In this document: positions 1-10,314 of the stretch, piece after piece | How the letters are laid out: the number at the start of each line of letters is the position of its first letter | Numbering within the stretch: the first letter of the stretch is position 1 | Assembly: GCA_032433765.1 (NCBI GenBank) | Contig: JAVIAB010000102.1 | Location: 8,243,021 to 8,307,020 of the forward strand | Origin: Megaustenia siamemsis | Taxonomy: Eukaryota; Mollusca; Gastropoda; Stylommatophora; Ariophantidae | Length of the DNA stretch: 64,000 nt | Direction of reading: 5' to 3' | Made by a program: the position numbers and the translations under genes | The notes under the pieces: model-generated | Database searches by the model: none | Told to the model about the DNA's origin: nothing | The model's input: only the letters and a program-made list of their open reading frames with translations

Positions 1-1050
1 TATAGTTATTATTATCATTGCTATTATTGTCATTATTATTATCATCATCAATATCATCATTATCTTTGTTATTATAATAATAATTATTATTATCATTATT
101 ATCATCTTATTATTATAATTGTTGTTATTATCATTGTTATCATTATTATTATTATCATTGTTATTATTAGCATTTTTATTATTATCACCACCCTCACTAT
201 TATCATTGTTATTATTATCATTGCTATTATTAGCATTGTTATTATTAGCATTGTTATTATTAGCATTGTTATTATTAGCATTGTTATTATTAGCATTGTT
301 ATTATTATCATTGTTATTATAAGCATTGTTATTATTATCACCACCCGCACTATTAGCATTGTTATTATTAGCATTGTTATTATTAGCATTGTTATTATTA
401 GCATTGTTATTATTAGCATTGTTATTATAAGCATTGTTATTATTAGCATTGTTATTATTAGCATTGTTATTATTAGCATTGTTATTATTATCATTGTTAT
501 TATTAGCATTGTTATTATTATCATAGTTATTATTATCACCACCCTCACTATTATCATAGTTATTATTATCACCACCCTCACTATTATCATTGTTATTATT
601 ATCACCACCCTCACTATTATCATAGTTATATTATTATCACCACCCTCACTATTATCATAGTTATATTATTATCACCACCCTCACTATTATCATTGTTATT
701 ATTATCACCACCCTCACTATTATCATTGTTATTATTATCACCACCCTCACTATTATCTTTGTTATTATTATCATTATCATCATTATTATTATTATCATTG
801 TTATTATAATCATTATAATCATCATCTTTATTGTCATTGTTGTTATTAATATCATTGTTACTATTATTCGTCATCATCATCATCATCATCATTATTATCT
901 TAGTTATTGTTATCATTGTTATTATTATCATTGTTATTATTATCATTGTTATTATTATCATTGTTATTATTATCATTGTTATTATTATCATTGTTATTAT
1001 TATCATTGTTATTATTATCATTGTTATTATTATCATTACTATTTGTACAT
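1..1050. repeat. AT-rich 15-bp minisatellite (TTATTATTAKCATTG family)
   Basis: Dozens of variants of TTGTTATTATTATCA fill the first kilobase, with interspersed longer units containing ACCACCCTCACTATTATCA. The period is a multiple of three, so long spurious ORFs appear on both strands. No gene is present. Confidence 0.95.
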
Positions 1051-1270
1051 TCCTAAGAACTGTTTACTAAAGAACAAAGGGGTTTGATCGGTCCCGTCTA
1101 CTTACTGAGAAAAGCTGATGTATCTACAATCAACACGTTACAGGAACAATCAGTCTGTATATGCTTCGAGAAATGCTGGGGTTTTTAGGCGGAGCGGATA
1201 TGGAATGTCGCGACTGCTGTGAAGCAGATTCCATGAATAGAGTAGAATAGCTACAGAGCATACACACAAT

Positions 1271-1520
1271 GTAGCTCAGTGGTTAGTGAACTGGACTACA
1301 AAGGACGAGGGGTAGGGTTCGATCCCAACCGACGGCTTCCGGGTTCACCCAGCCTTAAATGGGTACCGGATTTTTTTCTGGGAAAGTAAAGCGGCACGGG
1401 CGTAATACAGACCACATTACCCCAAAAATCATGTGCTGAAGGTCTGTAAAATATAGGGTCACTAACACCATATTTCCCTATACGCCACTTGGCGTGACGG
1501 AGGTACTATACTTTTATTTT
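1271..1520 (+). mobile_element. SINE1 copy 1 (tRNA-derived)
   Basis: The head has an A box (TAGCTCAGTGGTTAGTG) and a B box (GGTTCGATCCC). The body (GGTACCGGATTTTTTTCTGG, CGTAATACAGACCACATTAC) and the end (CTTGGCGTGACGGAGGTACT) are shared with about 14 other copies in this window. The first bases of the head are altered. Confidence 0.92.
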
Positions 1521-1588
1521 TATACACACAATGTAGATTTTAAAAAAAATGTTGGCCATAAAAAGAATGTGATGACCAAATGAAGATT

Positions 1589-1590
<2 letters not shown>

Positions 1591-1656
<66 letters not shown>

Positions 1657-1663
1657 GAGAGAA
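1591..1663. repeat. (GA)n microsatellite
   Basis: Nearly pure GA dinucleotides for about 70 bp. Confidence 0.97.
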
Positions 1664-1867
1664 ATGTGGTGTAAGCTTCCATAGATGAGCTGGCAGGAAA
1701 ACACGGGAAATCTCGCGTTGGAGAGAGAAATCTTCTGAGCAGCTGTTATGGTGTTACAAGCAGCTAGATAATGATGGGTTTTTGTTTCATAGTTTTAACC
1801 AGAGGTGCAAGCATCAACAATTATGGCAATCAATTTTTTTTTAATTTTAATTCAAGAACAGGCCATG

Positions 1868-2534
1868 TGTCTGTGCAAAACATCAATTCCTTTATTGTGT
1901 TGATTCCTCAGTTCAATTATTACCTGCACAAAACATCAATTCCTTTATTGTGTTGATTCCTCATTTCAATTACTACCTGCACAAAACATCAATTCATTTA
2001 ATGTGTTGATTCCTCATTTCAATTACTACCTGCACAAAACATCAATTCATTTAATGTGTTAATTCCTCATTTCAATTACTACCTGCACAAAACATCAATT
2101 CGTTTAATGTGTTGACTCCTCATTTCAATTACTACCTGCACAAAACATCAATTCCTTTATTGTGTTGATTCCTCAGTTCAATCACAACGCACGCGCAAAA
2201 AATCAATTCCTTTATTATTTTTATTCCTCAGTTCAATCACTACCTGCACAAAACATCAATTCCTTTATTGTGTTGATTCCTCAGTTCAATCATTACCTGC
2301 ACAAAACATCAATTCCTTTATTGTGTTGATTCCTCAGTTCAATCATTACCTGCACAAAACATCAATTTCTTTATTGTGTTGATTCCTCAGTTCAATCATT
2401 ACCTGCACAAAACATCAATTCCTTTATTGTGTTGATTCCTCAGTTCAATCATTACCTGCACAAAACATCAATTTCTTTATTGTGTTGATTCCTCAGTTCA
2501 ATCACCACCTGCACAAAACATCAATTCCTTCGAG
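1868..2534 (+). repeat. 50-bp minisatellite abutting the acceptor of exon 1
   Basis: About 13 copies of a 50-bp unit (CACCTGCACAAAACATCAAT ... TTGATTCCTCAGTTCAAT). Each contains a pyrimidine-rich stretch ending in CTCAG. The last, partial unit runs straight into the coding exon at 2535. Confidence 0.93.
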
Positions 2535-2731
2535 GTTTACGGACCCGTCGACCTTGACACGGAAACAAGTTTGAGTGGTGGAGAAGGCAGCACTACCACT
2601 GGGTCGAGCAGCGAAGATCCGGAGTTTGTTCTCACTGACTGCTCCCGTGATATCTCCCTGGATGAGATCTCAGGAGTAACGAGAGAGAGGAAGGACTCGG
2701 GTGTTGGGCACTCGCTGCCCCGGGCATCAAG
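2535..2731 (+). CDS. DLC1/STARD13: DLC1/STARD13-like exon 1 in window (linker, serine/acidic-rich)
   Basis: It encodes about 65 residues: an acidic serine-rich stretch (GSSSEDPEFVLTD, SLDEISG) followed by RERKDSGVGHSLPRASR, which matches the RERRDSGVG..LTRTSR segment just before the GAP domain in vertebrate DLC proteins. The donor after AG at 2730-2731 is GTCTGT, leaving phase 2; the next exon supplies the missing base. The acceptor is uncertain. GAG at 2532-2534 gives a phase-0 start at 2535, but the frame stays open further upstream and a better pyrimidine-AG at 2496 (TTGATTCCTCAG) could start it 38 nt earlier. The upstream 50-bp array carries the same acceptor-like sequence in every unit. 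Likely a regulatory phospho-linker; that role is inference from the family. Confidence 0.8.
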
Positions 2732-2890
2732 GTCTGTTATAATTTTGTGTTCGTTGTTTTTAATCAAAGTCAGTGCCCAGGGCAGCATGGTCTATTATAA
2801 TGTTGTGCTTAGGGCATCAGGGTCTGTTATAATTGTGTGTTCGTTGTTTTTAGTCAAAGTTGATGCCAGGGACAGCAAGGTCTACAGGAC
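2722..2890 (+). repeat. Degenerate tandem copies of the exon 1 donor region
   Basis: The exon end GGGCATCAAG/GTCTGTTATAA recurs as GGGCAGCATGGTCTATTATAA, GGGCATCAGGGTCTGTTATAA and GGGACAGCAAGGTCTACAGG, with GTGTTCGTTGTTTTTARTCA between two of them. The units are of unequal length, so this is an old or irregular duplication. Confidence 0.75.
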
Positions 2891-3184
2891 ACAGCGCAGT
2901 GACTTAAAGGAAATTGTTAAATTGCACTCTTTCATACATGTCACGATAAATATAGAAAAAGTCAACTTGTTAGTTGAACCACTGTTGGCATGACAGCAAG
3001 GGAGATGATTGCTGAAAAAGCCTACTTAGTTCTCATTCAACTTGCAAGGCCGATAGATACCGTTGCACGGTTGTAATAGAATTCATTTCTTTAAACATTC
3101 AAACTTATCAATTAGGAACGTCTCGAAGTACTTTGCTAAACTAAACTATGGAAATAAAAGATGTTAGTAACAAACCATAACAAA

Positions 3185-3655
3185 CAATAGAAACAAGAAA
3201 AAGAGTTCTTAAATGTTTTGTAGAGCCAGTCTTAACATATGGATGTGAATCATGGACAATAGGACAACAGACAAGAAAATCAATGGAGTCTGTAGAAATG
3301 TGGTTTTACAGAAGAATGTTGAAAATACCATGGACAGCTAAGAATAGTACTGAAAATGTTGTGAAAGAGGTCAAAGCAAAAACAGAGCTAATTTCCAATA
3401 TTAGGAAGAAAAAATTGTCATTTTTTGGCCATGTAATGAGAAGAGAACAACTGGAATATATTGTAACAACTGGGAAAATTAAGGGACGAAGAGGCAGAGG
3501 GAAGCAATGATAAAAAATACTGGACAGCTTAAGAGAATGACTTGGCAGACGGTCAACAACAGAAATGATAAATAACTGTCGAGATCGAAAGTTATGGACA
3601 GACCTAATCACCTACGCCAGCAGGCCCGCTACTTCATGATGATGATGATGATGAG
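3185..3655 (+). mobile_element. LINE group B 3' fragment
   Basis: It encodes the C-terminal end of a non-LTR RT polyprotein (YGCESWTIGQQ, FFGHVMRREQLEYIVTTGKI) with stops, and ends in an (ATG)n tail at about 3640-3655. It is 5' truncated. Related copies lie at 12281, 27085, 34005 and 56355. Confidence 0.85.
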
Positions 3656-3764
3656 TAACAAACCATACTTCGGCTGTCCCCTATATCTCTTACCCAACTC
3701 TGCGGCATCTCGATCTTTTCCTCCTCTCGGGTACCCTGTTCTGGTCAGTTCTTTCCACTTTGTG

Positions 3765-4090
3765 TAAAGGTAAAGGTCAAGAGGTACGAGACTTGAACCG
3801 GCGTCTTAGCACGCGAGTTTCCACCCATATGCGCTCGGCGGCCTATCCAGAAATGTCCGGAGACTTCTGGATAGTGTCGCTTCAAGCATCGAAACTCACG
3901 ATGCGAGGCGACATTCCTCACCTTCCCACGTTAATACCCTGGTACCCATTTCTGCCAACGGCTGGGTCGACGTTGGGTTTTTCTTTTGTTTCCAACCACG
4001 AGTACCACTCACACTGCTCCCAGAGGGAATCGAACTCTGGTTGTCCGAACGTTGATAGTTTTCCCCAACTAGGCTACCGTGACCTCCACT
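3765..4090 (-). mobile_element. SINE2 copy 1 (tRNA-derived)
   Basis: On the minus strand it starts with a tRNA-like head (GGTAGCCTAGTTGG, then GTTCGATTCC) and ends in CGGTTCAAGTCTCGTACCTC. The same unit recurs at 7967, 20035, 25857, 31949 and 51260. Confidence 0.88.
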
Positions 4091-4257
4091 CTGTGTATGC
4101 ACACGGGCCTTACACAGACCTGTGTGTGTGAACTTCTGGTTATTCGTGCTGTGTGAGCACATTTTCACTTTGGAACGTGTACCGTGGCGTTCATTTTCTT
4201 TCTGGTCACAGCGCAGTTTGTAGGGAAGACCTTTTATTCTTATTTGTATTTCTCATT

Positions 4258-4430
4258 CTGGGTGACTGGTTGGTCTCGAGGCAAGACACCGGCCTCGAGA
4301 CAGAGAGGTTGTGAGTTCAAATCCTGGCTGAATCAGTTGGGATTTTTATTTATAATTTCTCTCTGCGGTAACCACCCCTGGTCTCAGCAGCGAGGCCTGG
4401 CTTGAAACGTCAATTACTCATCGACGGATA
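4258..4430 (+). mobile_element. SINE with tRNA-like head, rare family
   Basis: TGGTTGGTCTCGAGGCAAGA and the B-box-like GTTGTGAGTTCAAATCCTGG are followed by an unrelated body. A relative lies on the minus strand at about 11095-11155 (GGGATTTGAACTCACAACCT). Confidence 0.6.
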
Positions 4431-4656
4431 AAATATGAGTACCTACTAAGTCAGAGTTATCTGCCTGTGCGGCGAGGGACCCCTGTGCACATGGCTGCTA
4501 GGGAAAAATGGATTAACACGCAAAATTCAGTTCCTAGTCTCTAGGGACTTCGTCAGAGGTAAAAGCTGGCGAACGAAAAAAAGAATTAATTAAAAAAATT
4601 GTAATTCTAGTTCGATATTTTTATTTTTGTATATTATTATTTTTTTTTTTTAAATA

Positions 4657-4662
<6 letters not shown>

Positions 4663-4693
<31 letters not shown>
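4663..4693. repeat. (TG)n microsatellite
   Basis: Pure TG for about 30 bp after a poly-T run. Confidence 0.95.
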
Positions 4694-4694
<1 letters not shown>

Positions 4695-5269
4695 GTATGT
4701 TTGTTCCTGCTGAATACCTATTGGGCCGAAACGTTGTTCTAATTTGTGTCCATACTGTTTTTTTTTCCTTTTTTCATATATTTTGTTTCGTTTCTCCTTA
4801 CAATTAGCTTTACTGCAGTTTCGCATTTTTATGCATTTCTTTGCAATGACGCTACTTAAGTTTCTACACGGCTGACTAGAATACGGTGGCTGGTTGTACA
4901 CTGACATTTAACTCATTGAGTTGGAACGGGGTTACGTTATATATTCTGATAAAATATTAGAGAAGTCCTGGCTTCTGTTGTCTCCTATGAATATCTGCCG
5001 CTGTCAGGTGAGGAAACAAATGTGTTAGTCTGGAAGAACAGCTTGTCTGGGTGAAACGACTTTGACTACAAACATCTGCTACCCTGCAGGAAAGTACAGA
5101 AACAGCATTAGTTAGTTTGGAATTCTCAAACATATACACTTAAACAAATGTAAGGCCTCCCTCGAACTGTGAGGCCCTAAACTGTAGCTTACTTAGCCTA
5201 GGCCTTAATCCGGCCCTGCTTGGTACCCAATTTGGGAGAAATATCGTCATCAGATCGAATGTCTTTGTA

Positions 5270-5640
5270 CAACGATGCATTCACCACAGCCCGACTGAAA
5301 GAATCTCTGTCTCTAGCAAGATCTCACACAGAACATTGCATTCACCACAGCCCGACTGAAAGAATCGCTGTCTCTAGCAAGATCTCCCACAGAACATTGC
5401 ATTCACCACATCCTGACTGAAAGAATCGCTGTCTCTAGCAAGATCTCCCACAGAGCATTGCATTCACCACATCCTGACTGAAAGAATCGCTGTCTCTAGC
5501 CAGATCTCCCACAGAACGTTGCATTTACCACAGCCCGTCTAGACGAATCTCTGTCTCTAGCAAGATCTCCTACAGAACATTGCATTCACCATAGTCCGTC
5601 AGAAAAAAAATCTCTGTATCTAGCCAGATTTCTCACTTCT
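5270..5640. repeat. 60-bp minisatellite, copy of the family at 55290
   Basis: Six units of CACCACAGCCCGACTGAAAG ... TCTAGCAAGATCTCCCACAG are followed by LINE-like minus-strand sequence to about 5735. The same units form a larger array 50 kb away. Confidence 0.93.
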
Positions 5641-5974
5641 GCTGTCATGTTCAAGATCTCCTTGATGCCTTTAAACCACCTTCTTCTTGGTTTGCCCCTG
5701 ATGCGTCGTCCAGGTATCATGCCTTCTATTATTAAGGAAAGTAAGATAAATTTGTGACACTTAAAAGAAAGGGAATCAATCCCACGTAATTGTGTGCTAA
5801 AATTCTATGTACTAGGGACCACAACGTGCGAAACACAGTGCAACGCAATCCACCAATCAGCAACAAGAAGATTTTGAAAAGTCAAAATTAAAATGCTAAT
5901 TTATGGGTAACGAAGAACGGTTTTTAATGTCTCGTGGGCGTGGCAAGTTAATAAAAAAAATGCGAATGTTTCAG

Positions 5975-6194
5975 AGAACGGCAGCGCAAAAAAATCCGGT
6001 GGCACAGTTTCCAAAAAAGTCACAGACCAGCCATCAGTAGCAAGGACATGCAGATGAACAACCTGACCGTCTGTCAAATGGTTCGGCTACAGAAACTGTC
6101 TCTGCTCAAACTGACAGCCATCATGGAAAAGTGTTTGCCAATCAGCAGGTCTGGGTGGAACTGGATGATGCCCAGGTTTTTGAAAAAGCAGAAG
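5975..6194 (+). CDS. DLC1/STARD13: DLC1/STARD13-like exon 2 (pre-GAP linker)
   Basis: The exon starts after TTTCAG at 5974 and its first base completes an Arg codon. It reads RQRKKIRWHSFQKSHRP, close to the family's RLRWHSFQSSHRP signature, then a helical stretch MVRLQKLSLLKLTAIMEK and GWNWMMPRFLKKQK, matching the conserved (K/R)LALLKLTA..EK and W..PKFMKR elements that precede the GAP domain. The donor AAG/GTAAAT at 6194/6195 leaves phase 0. An in-frame ATG at 6048 would be available, but homology extends well before it, so it is internal. A 500-bp polypyrimidine array begins 230 bp downstream in the following intron. Confidence 0.92.
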
Positions 6195-6423
6195 GTAAAT
6201 AGGTTTTTGTTAATATCGTATTTATTTTACTTAACTTTCCACTTTTATTTATGATGGTGCCTTTCAGCGTTGAGGGAACATGTAGAGTCAAGTAAATGTA
6301 CTGTAAGGTGACTCCTGCATTGTGACGGCTATTACATTCAATTTAACTTATTTTAGGTCCACCTTTTCTTTCCTAATCTTTACTTTCAGATGCTATGACG
6401 CTCTGGAGGATACTGTCTGGTGG

Positions 6424-6925
6424 TTATCGTATTGTGCATCCTTCTTCTTATCCTTCATCTAATCCTCCTACTTCGTATCCTTCTTATTATCCTTTTTCTT
6501 CTTATCCTTATTCTTCGTCTTAGTTTTCTTCTTATTCTTATTCTTTTTATCCTTCTTCTTCTTATCCTTCATTTTTCTTCTTATCCTTCTTCTTCTTATC
6601 CTTCTTCTTCTTATCCTTCTTATCTTTCTTCTTCTTATCCTTCTTCTTCTTATCCTTCTTCTTATCCTTCTTCTTATCCTTCTTCTTCTTATCCTTCTTC
6701 TTCTTATCCTTCTTCTTCTTATCCTTCATTTTTCTTCTTATCCTTATTCTTATCCTTCTTCTTCTTATCTTATTCTTCTTCTTATCCTTCTTCTTCTTAT
6801 CATTCTTCTTCTTATCCTTCTTCTTCTTATCCTTCTTCCTCTTATCTTATTCTTCTTCTTATCCTTCTTCTTCTTATCCTTCTTCTTCTTATCCTTCTTC
6901 TTCTTATCCTTCTTCTTTCCCCCCA
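6424..6925 (+). repeat. Polypyrimidine minisatellite (CTTATCCTTCTT)n
   Basis: About 500 bp of TCCTTCTTCTTCTTATCC variants lie 230 bp into the intron after exon 2. The long Ser/Tyr/Leu ORFs over it are artefacts of composition. Confidence 0.95.
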
Positions 6926-7599
6926 ATAATGACAGAATTGAGAGTTATATGAAACATATAAGCCGGAACACGACAGCTTAAACAAGCTCAGCGGACATGA
7001 GCAAACCAAGATATTCAGACTCAGAACATGCAACTGTGGCTTGGAGCACACCTACACAAGATATGACCCGGTGACTTTGCAACATGCGACTGTGGGGTTA
7101 TCCGGACAATTACCAGAGCATACAGCCTACAGGGATTTATTCAGGATGGCGTCCTTACGTGGACAGTGTTTTCCGTTACTGCGTGTGTTGTTTTGAAATA
7201 CGTCAGTTACACGCGGTGTGTGCTGCTTGGATTTAGTGTTCTGATCATGCCTGTTGTGGTTGTTTAACTTCTGACCGGCTGGTGGATGGTGGAAAGCTCT
7301 CGTTGTTAAGTGGGTATTTACCTTCTTTTCACTCGAGATAGCCCTATCAGTGATAGGTCATTGTTTTTCACTGTGACGCCATGCAGACGGAAATGTCTAT
7401 TCCGAATTGTACAAAGTCTGCAACGGTGGATGGGGCGGAAGAGTCAACAATGACCAACGGCCCAGAAAGCGAAAACAGCAAAGTGTGTGGTACACAAGAG
7501 GCATGTTCAGGACACGAATGACGAATGTGGTTGACTACTGTGAAAGAGATTGGAGCCTCATCATGTACTACTCCAGATGAAGCCATGGAGTGGAATTCG

Positions 7600-7850
7600 A
7601 ACTTATGTCAGCGATTTTTGGGCCATGTTAAAAGACACAACATCCTACTAAAAATAATCCGGGCGGGAAAATACAAGGTAAAAGAGGCAGAGGCAGACCA
7701 AGACTAACATGGACAAGTAACATCAAAAGATGGACAAATCAGCCTATAAAAAACCTGCATCATCAAAGCAAGAGACAGAGCAGAATGGCTCTCCATAGTA
7801 GCCAACCTTTGTTGCGGAGATGGCACTCGATGATGATGATGATGATCCTA
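7600..7850 (+). mobile_element. LINE group D 3' fragment
   Basis: It carries FLGHVKRHN-like coding remnants, AGAGGCAGAGGCAGACCAAG and the 3' end TTTGTTGCGGAGATGGCACTC followed by a (GAT)n tail. It matches the minus-strand copies at 19345, 29865 and 39150. Confidence 0.85.
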
Positions 7851-7966
7851 CAGGACTGAAGCACTCTCAACACACTAAGAACACAAATATGGCCCACAGA
7901 AACAACCCTGCATGACAAGTTATATAGGAACCGGTGACTACCTCAAAAGCACCGTCTTATAAAGTA

Positions 7967-8508
7967 AAGGTAAAGTACGAGACTTGAACCGGCGCCTTAG
8001 CACGCGAGTTTTCACCCATATGTGCTCGGCTGTCTATCCAGAAGTGTTCGGAGACATCTGGAAAGTGTCGTTTCATGCATCGAAACTCACGATACGAGGC
8101 GGCGTTCCTCACCTTCCCAGAGTAATACCCTGGTACCCATTTCTGCCTTGAGCCGCGATAGTTCAGTGGTTAGTGAACTGGACTACAAAGGACAAGGGGT
8201 AGAGTTCGATCTCAACCGACAGCTTCCGGGTTCACCCAGCCTTAAATGGGTACCGGATTTTTTTCTGGGAAAGTAAAGCGGCACGGGCGTAATACCGACC
8301 ACATTACCCAAAAAATCATGTGCCAAAGGTCTGTAAAATGTATGGTCACTAACACCATATTCCCTATACGCCACTTGGCGTGACAGGGGTACTTTACTTT
8401 TTTTTTTTACTTTTACTAGTACAACTCACACTGCTTCCAGCGGGAATCGAACACGGGTTGTCCGAATGTCGGTAGCCCAGTCGGGTGGTTTTTTTCAAAG
8501 GGAATAAT
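7967..8508 (-). mobile_element. SINE2 copy 2, interrupted by SINE1
   Basis: SINE2 sequence runs from the tail at 7967 to TTTCTGCC at 8147 and resumes at about 8412 with the tRNA-like head (CAACTCACACTGCTTCCAGC to GGTAGCCCAGTCGGG). The middle is replaced by a SINE1 copy, with a small loss of SINE2 sequence. Confidence 0.85.
8149..8404 (+). mobile_element. SINE1 copy 2, inserted in SINE2
   Basis: Full-length tRNA-headed SINE: GAGCCGCGATAGTTCAGTGG, B box AGTTCGATCTC, and the end ACTTGGCGTGACAGGGGTAC. Confidence 0.93.
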
Positions 8509-8680
8509 AGAACAAAGAAGTATGTGTTAGCACTCGGAAAAATTGACAGAAAACAACAATAGAAAAAAACGAAGAACAATATATGGTCCGAAGCGGGATC
8601 GAACCCGTACTCAGTGGCATCGCGCCTTGCCACGAGAAGCCGAACGCTTGGCACACTGGCACGCAGCCAACTAAAAAATT
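8503..8680 (-). mobile_element. SINE6 copy (tRNA-like head, TTTTTCCGAGTGCTAACAC tail)
   Basis: On the minus strand a tRNA-like head with a B box (GGGTTCGATCCCGCTTCGG) leads into a body ending ACACATACTTCTTTGTTCTA. It is a direct repeat of 8937-9068. Confidence 0.7.
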
Positions 8681-8880
8681 GGCTATTGTAGCAGTGTCTT
8701 ACACGATGGCGTTCTCAATGACTATAGCATAGGGTAACGTACACAGACCGGAAATAAATTGTATATTTGTACTTTCCTATTAATGCAAGTATCTCCCAGT
8801 AGGACTGAATACTTGTGTTGTAGACAAACATTTATTGGACGAAACAGCATGAATAGTAGTCTCCAGTGGTTATATACTGG

Positions 8881-9188
8881 GTACAAATAATAGTACATAA
8901 ATATTATTATATGGGGAACTTCCGAGGCGATAATAGGGAATAATAGAACAAAGAAGTATGTGTTAGCACTCGGAAAAATTGACAGAAAACAACAATAGAA
9001 AAAAACGAAGAACAATATATTGTCCGAAGCGGGATCGAACCCGTACTCAGTGGCACCGCGCCTTGCCACGTTCTATTGTTGTTTGTCTGTCAATTTTTCC
9101 GAGTGCTAACACATACTTCTTTGTTCTATTATTCCCTATCGCCTCGGAAGTTCCCCATATAATAATATTTATGTACTATTATTTGTAC
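8881..9188. mobile_element. Foldback structure made of two opposed SINE6 tails
   Basis: The left arm 8881-9002 (GTACAAATAATAGTACATAA ... ACAACAATAG) is nearly the exact reverse complement of the right arm 9070-9188. The 67-bp centre contains the tRNA-like B-box region (AGCGGGATCGAACCCG). It is either a foldback transposon or an inverted SINE insertion. Confidence 0.85.
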
Positions 9189-9276
9189 CTGTTTTATTCA
9201 AACTAGGCTACCGAAGCTCCCTCACCATCTTGTTCGTGACCCAGGCTGGTCTAAATGCATAGCAGTAGCTGATCGC

Positions 9277-9775
9277 TGAAGAAGAATATACATACGAAGA
9301 ATATACATACGAAGAATATACATATCAAGAATATACATACGAAGAATATACATACGAAGAATATACATACTAAGAATATACATACGAAGAATTTACATAC
9401 CAAGAATATACATACCAAGAATATACATACCAAGAATTTACATACCAAGAATATACATACGAAAAATTTACATACCAAGAATCTACATGCGAAGAATTTA
9501 CATACCAAGAATTAACATACCAAGAATGTCCATACCAAGAATATACATACCAAGAATATACATACGAAGAATTTACATACGAATAATATACATACCAAGG
9601 ATATACAAACGAAGAATTTACATACGAATAATATACATACCAAGAATATACATACGAAGAATTTACATACGAATAATATACATACCAAGGATATACAAAC
9701 GAAGAATTTACATACCAAGAATATACATACCAATAATTTACATACCAAGAATATACATACCAAGAATTTACATAA
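9277..9775. repeat. 15-bp minisatellite (SAAGAATATACATAC)n
   Basis: About 33 units of GAAGAATATACATAC or CAAGAATATACATAC. A period of three codons opens several spurious frames on both strands. Confidence 0.96.
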
Positions 9776-10072
9776 AGGAGAAGAAGAGAAAGAATATGAA
9801 ATAAGAAAAGGAGAAGATAAAGGAGAAGAAGAGAAAGAATAAGAATATGAAGGAGAAGAAAAAAGGAGAAGAAGAGAAAGAATAAGAATATGAAGGAGAA
9901 GAAAAAAGGAGAAGAAGAGAAAGAATATGAAATAAGAAAAGGAGAAGTTAAAGGAGAAGAAGAGGACGAATAAGAATATGAAGGAGAAGATAAAGGAGAA
10001 GAAGAGGACGAATAAGAATATGAAGGAGAAGATAAAGGAGAAGAAGATAAAGGAGAAGAAGAGAAGGAAGAT
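9776..10072 (+). repeat. Purine-rich minisatellite upstream of exon 3
   Basis: Irregular units of AAAGGAGAAGAAGAGAAAGA and AATAAGAATATGAAGGAGAA end 40 bp before the exon 3 acceptor. The strand bias is the complement of the polypyrimidine array at 6424 in the same intron. Confidence 0.95.
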
Positions 10073-10112
10073 TACAGAAAATTAAAATGTTGACATTTGT
10101 AACTTTCTTTAG

Positions 10113-10314
10113 ATGACAGACTTGAGCGAGAAGAAAGTTTTCGGTGTTCCATTTAGTGTGATGACCCAAAGAACTGGCCAGCCCTTACCTCAGTGTGTTC
10201 TCTACGCTATGAGGTACCTCAGACGCAACTGCCCAAACGCTATCGGGATTTTCCGTAAATCAGGAGTTAAGTCCAAGATCCATCAGCTGAGAGATGACTT
10301 GGAGAATGACCCAG
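10113..10314 (+). CDS. DLC1/STARD13: DLC1/STARD13-like exon 3 (RhoGAP N-terminal part, arginine finger)
   Basis: It begins at ATG right after AACTTTCTTTAG and encodes KVFGVPFSVMTQRTGQPLPQ, the typical start of the DLC GAP domain, then GIFRKSGVKSK. The Arg of FRKSG (codon 10254-10256, window residue 187) is the catalytic arginine finger that stabilises GTP hydrolysis on the bound Rho GTPase. The exon ends at CCAG/GTGAGT (donor 10315) in phase 1. Two odd points: the 300 bp just before the acceptor are a purine-rich GGAGAAGAAG repeat, and the donor is the first unit of a 26-bp tandem array carrying seven intact CAG/GTGAG donor copies. Confidence 0.96.

Noticed and set aside
102..1036. Ile/Met/Thr and Leu/Ser ORFs at the window start
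   Set aside because: Translation of the 15-bp AT-rich minisatellite.
6420..6929. ORF of 169 codons with YPSSSYPSS repeats
   Set aside because: Translation of the CTT-rich intron array between two DLC1-like exons.
7381..7521. 46-codon ORF with MQTEMSIPNC start, as an alternative first exon of the DLC1-like gene
   Set aside because: It lies in the intron before the RhoGAP exons, has no donor at its end (it runs to a stop) and no recognised similarity.
8575..8665. tRNA-like sequence with intact B box
   Set aside because: It belongs to a repeated SINE head (copy at 9024) and lacks a full cloverleaf, so no functional tRNA gene is called.
9251..9804. Cys/Phe/Val-rich and RRIYIPRIYI-type ORFs
   Set aside because: Both strands of the 15-bp minisatellite.
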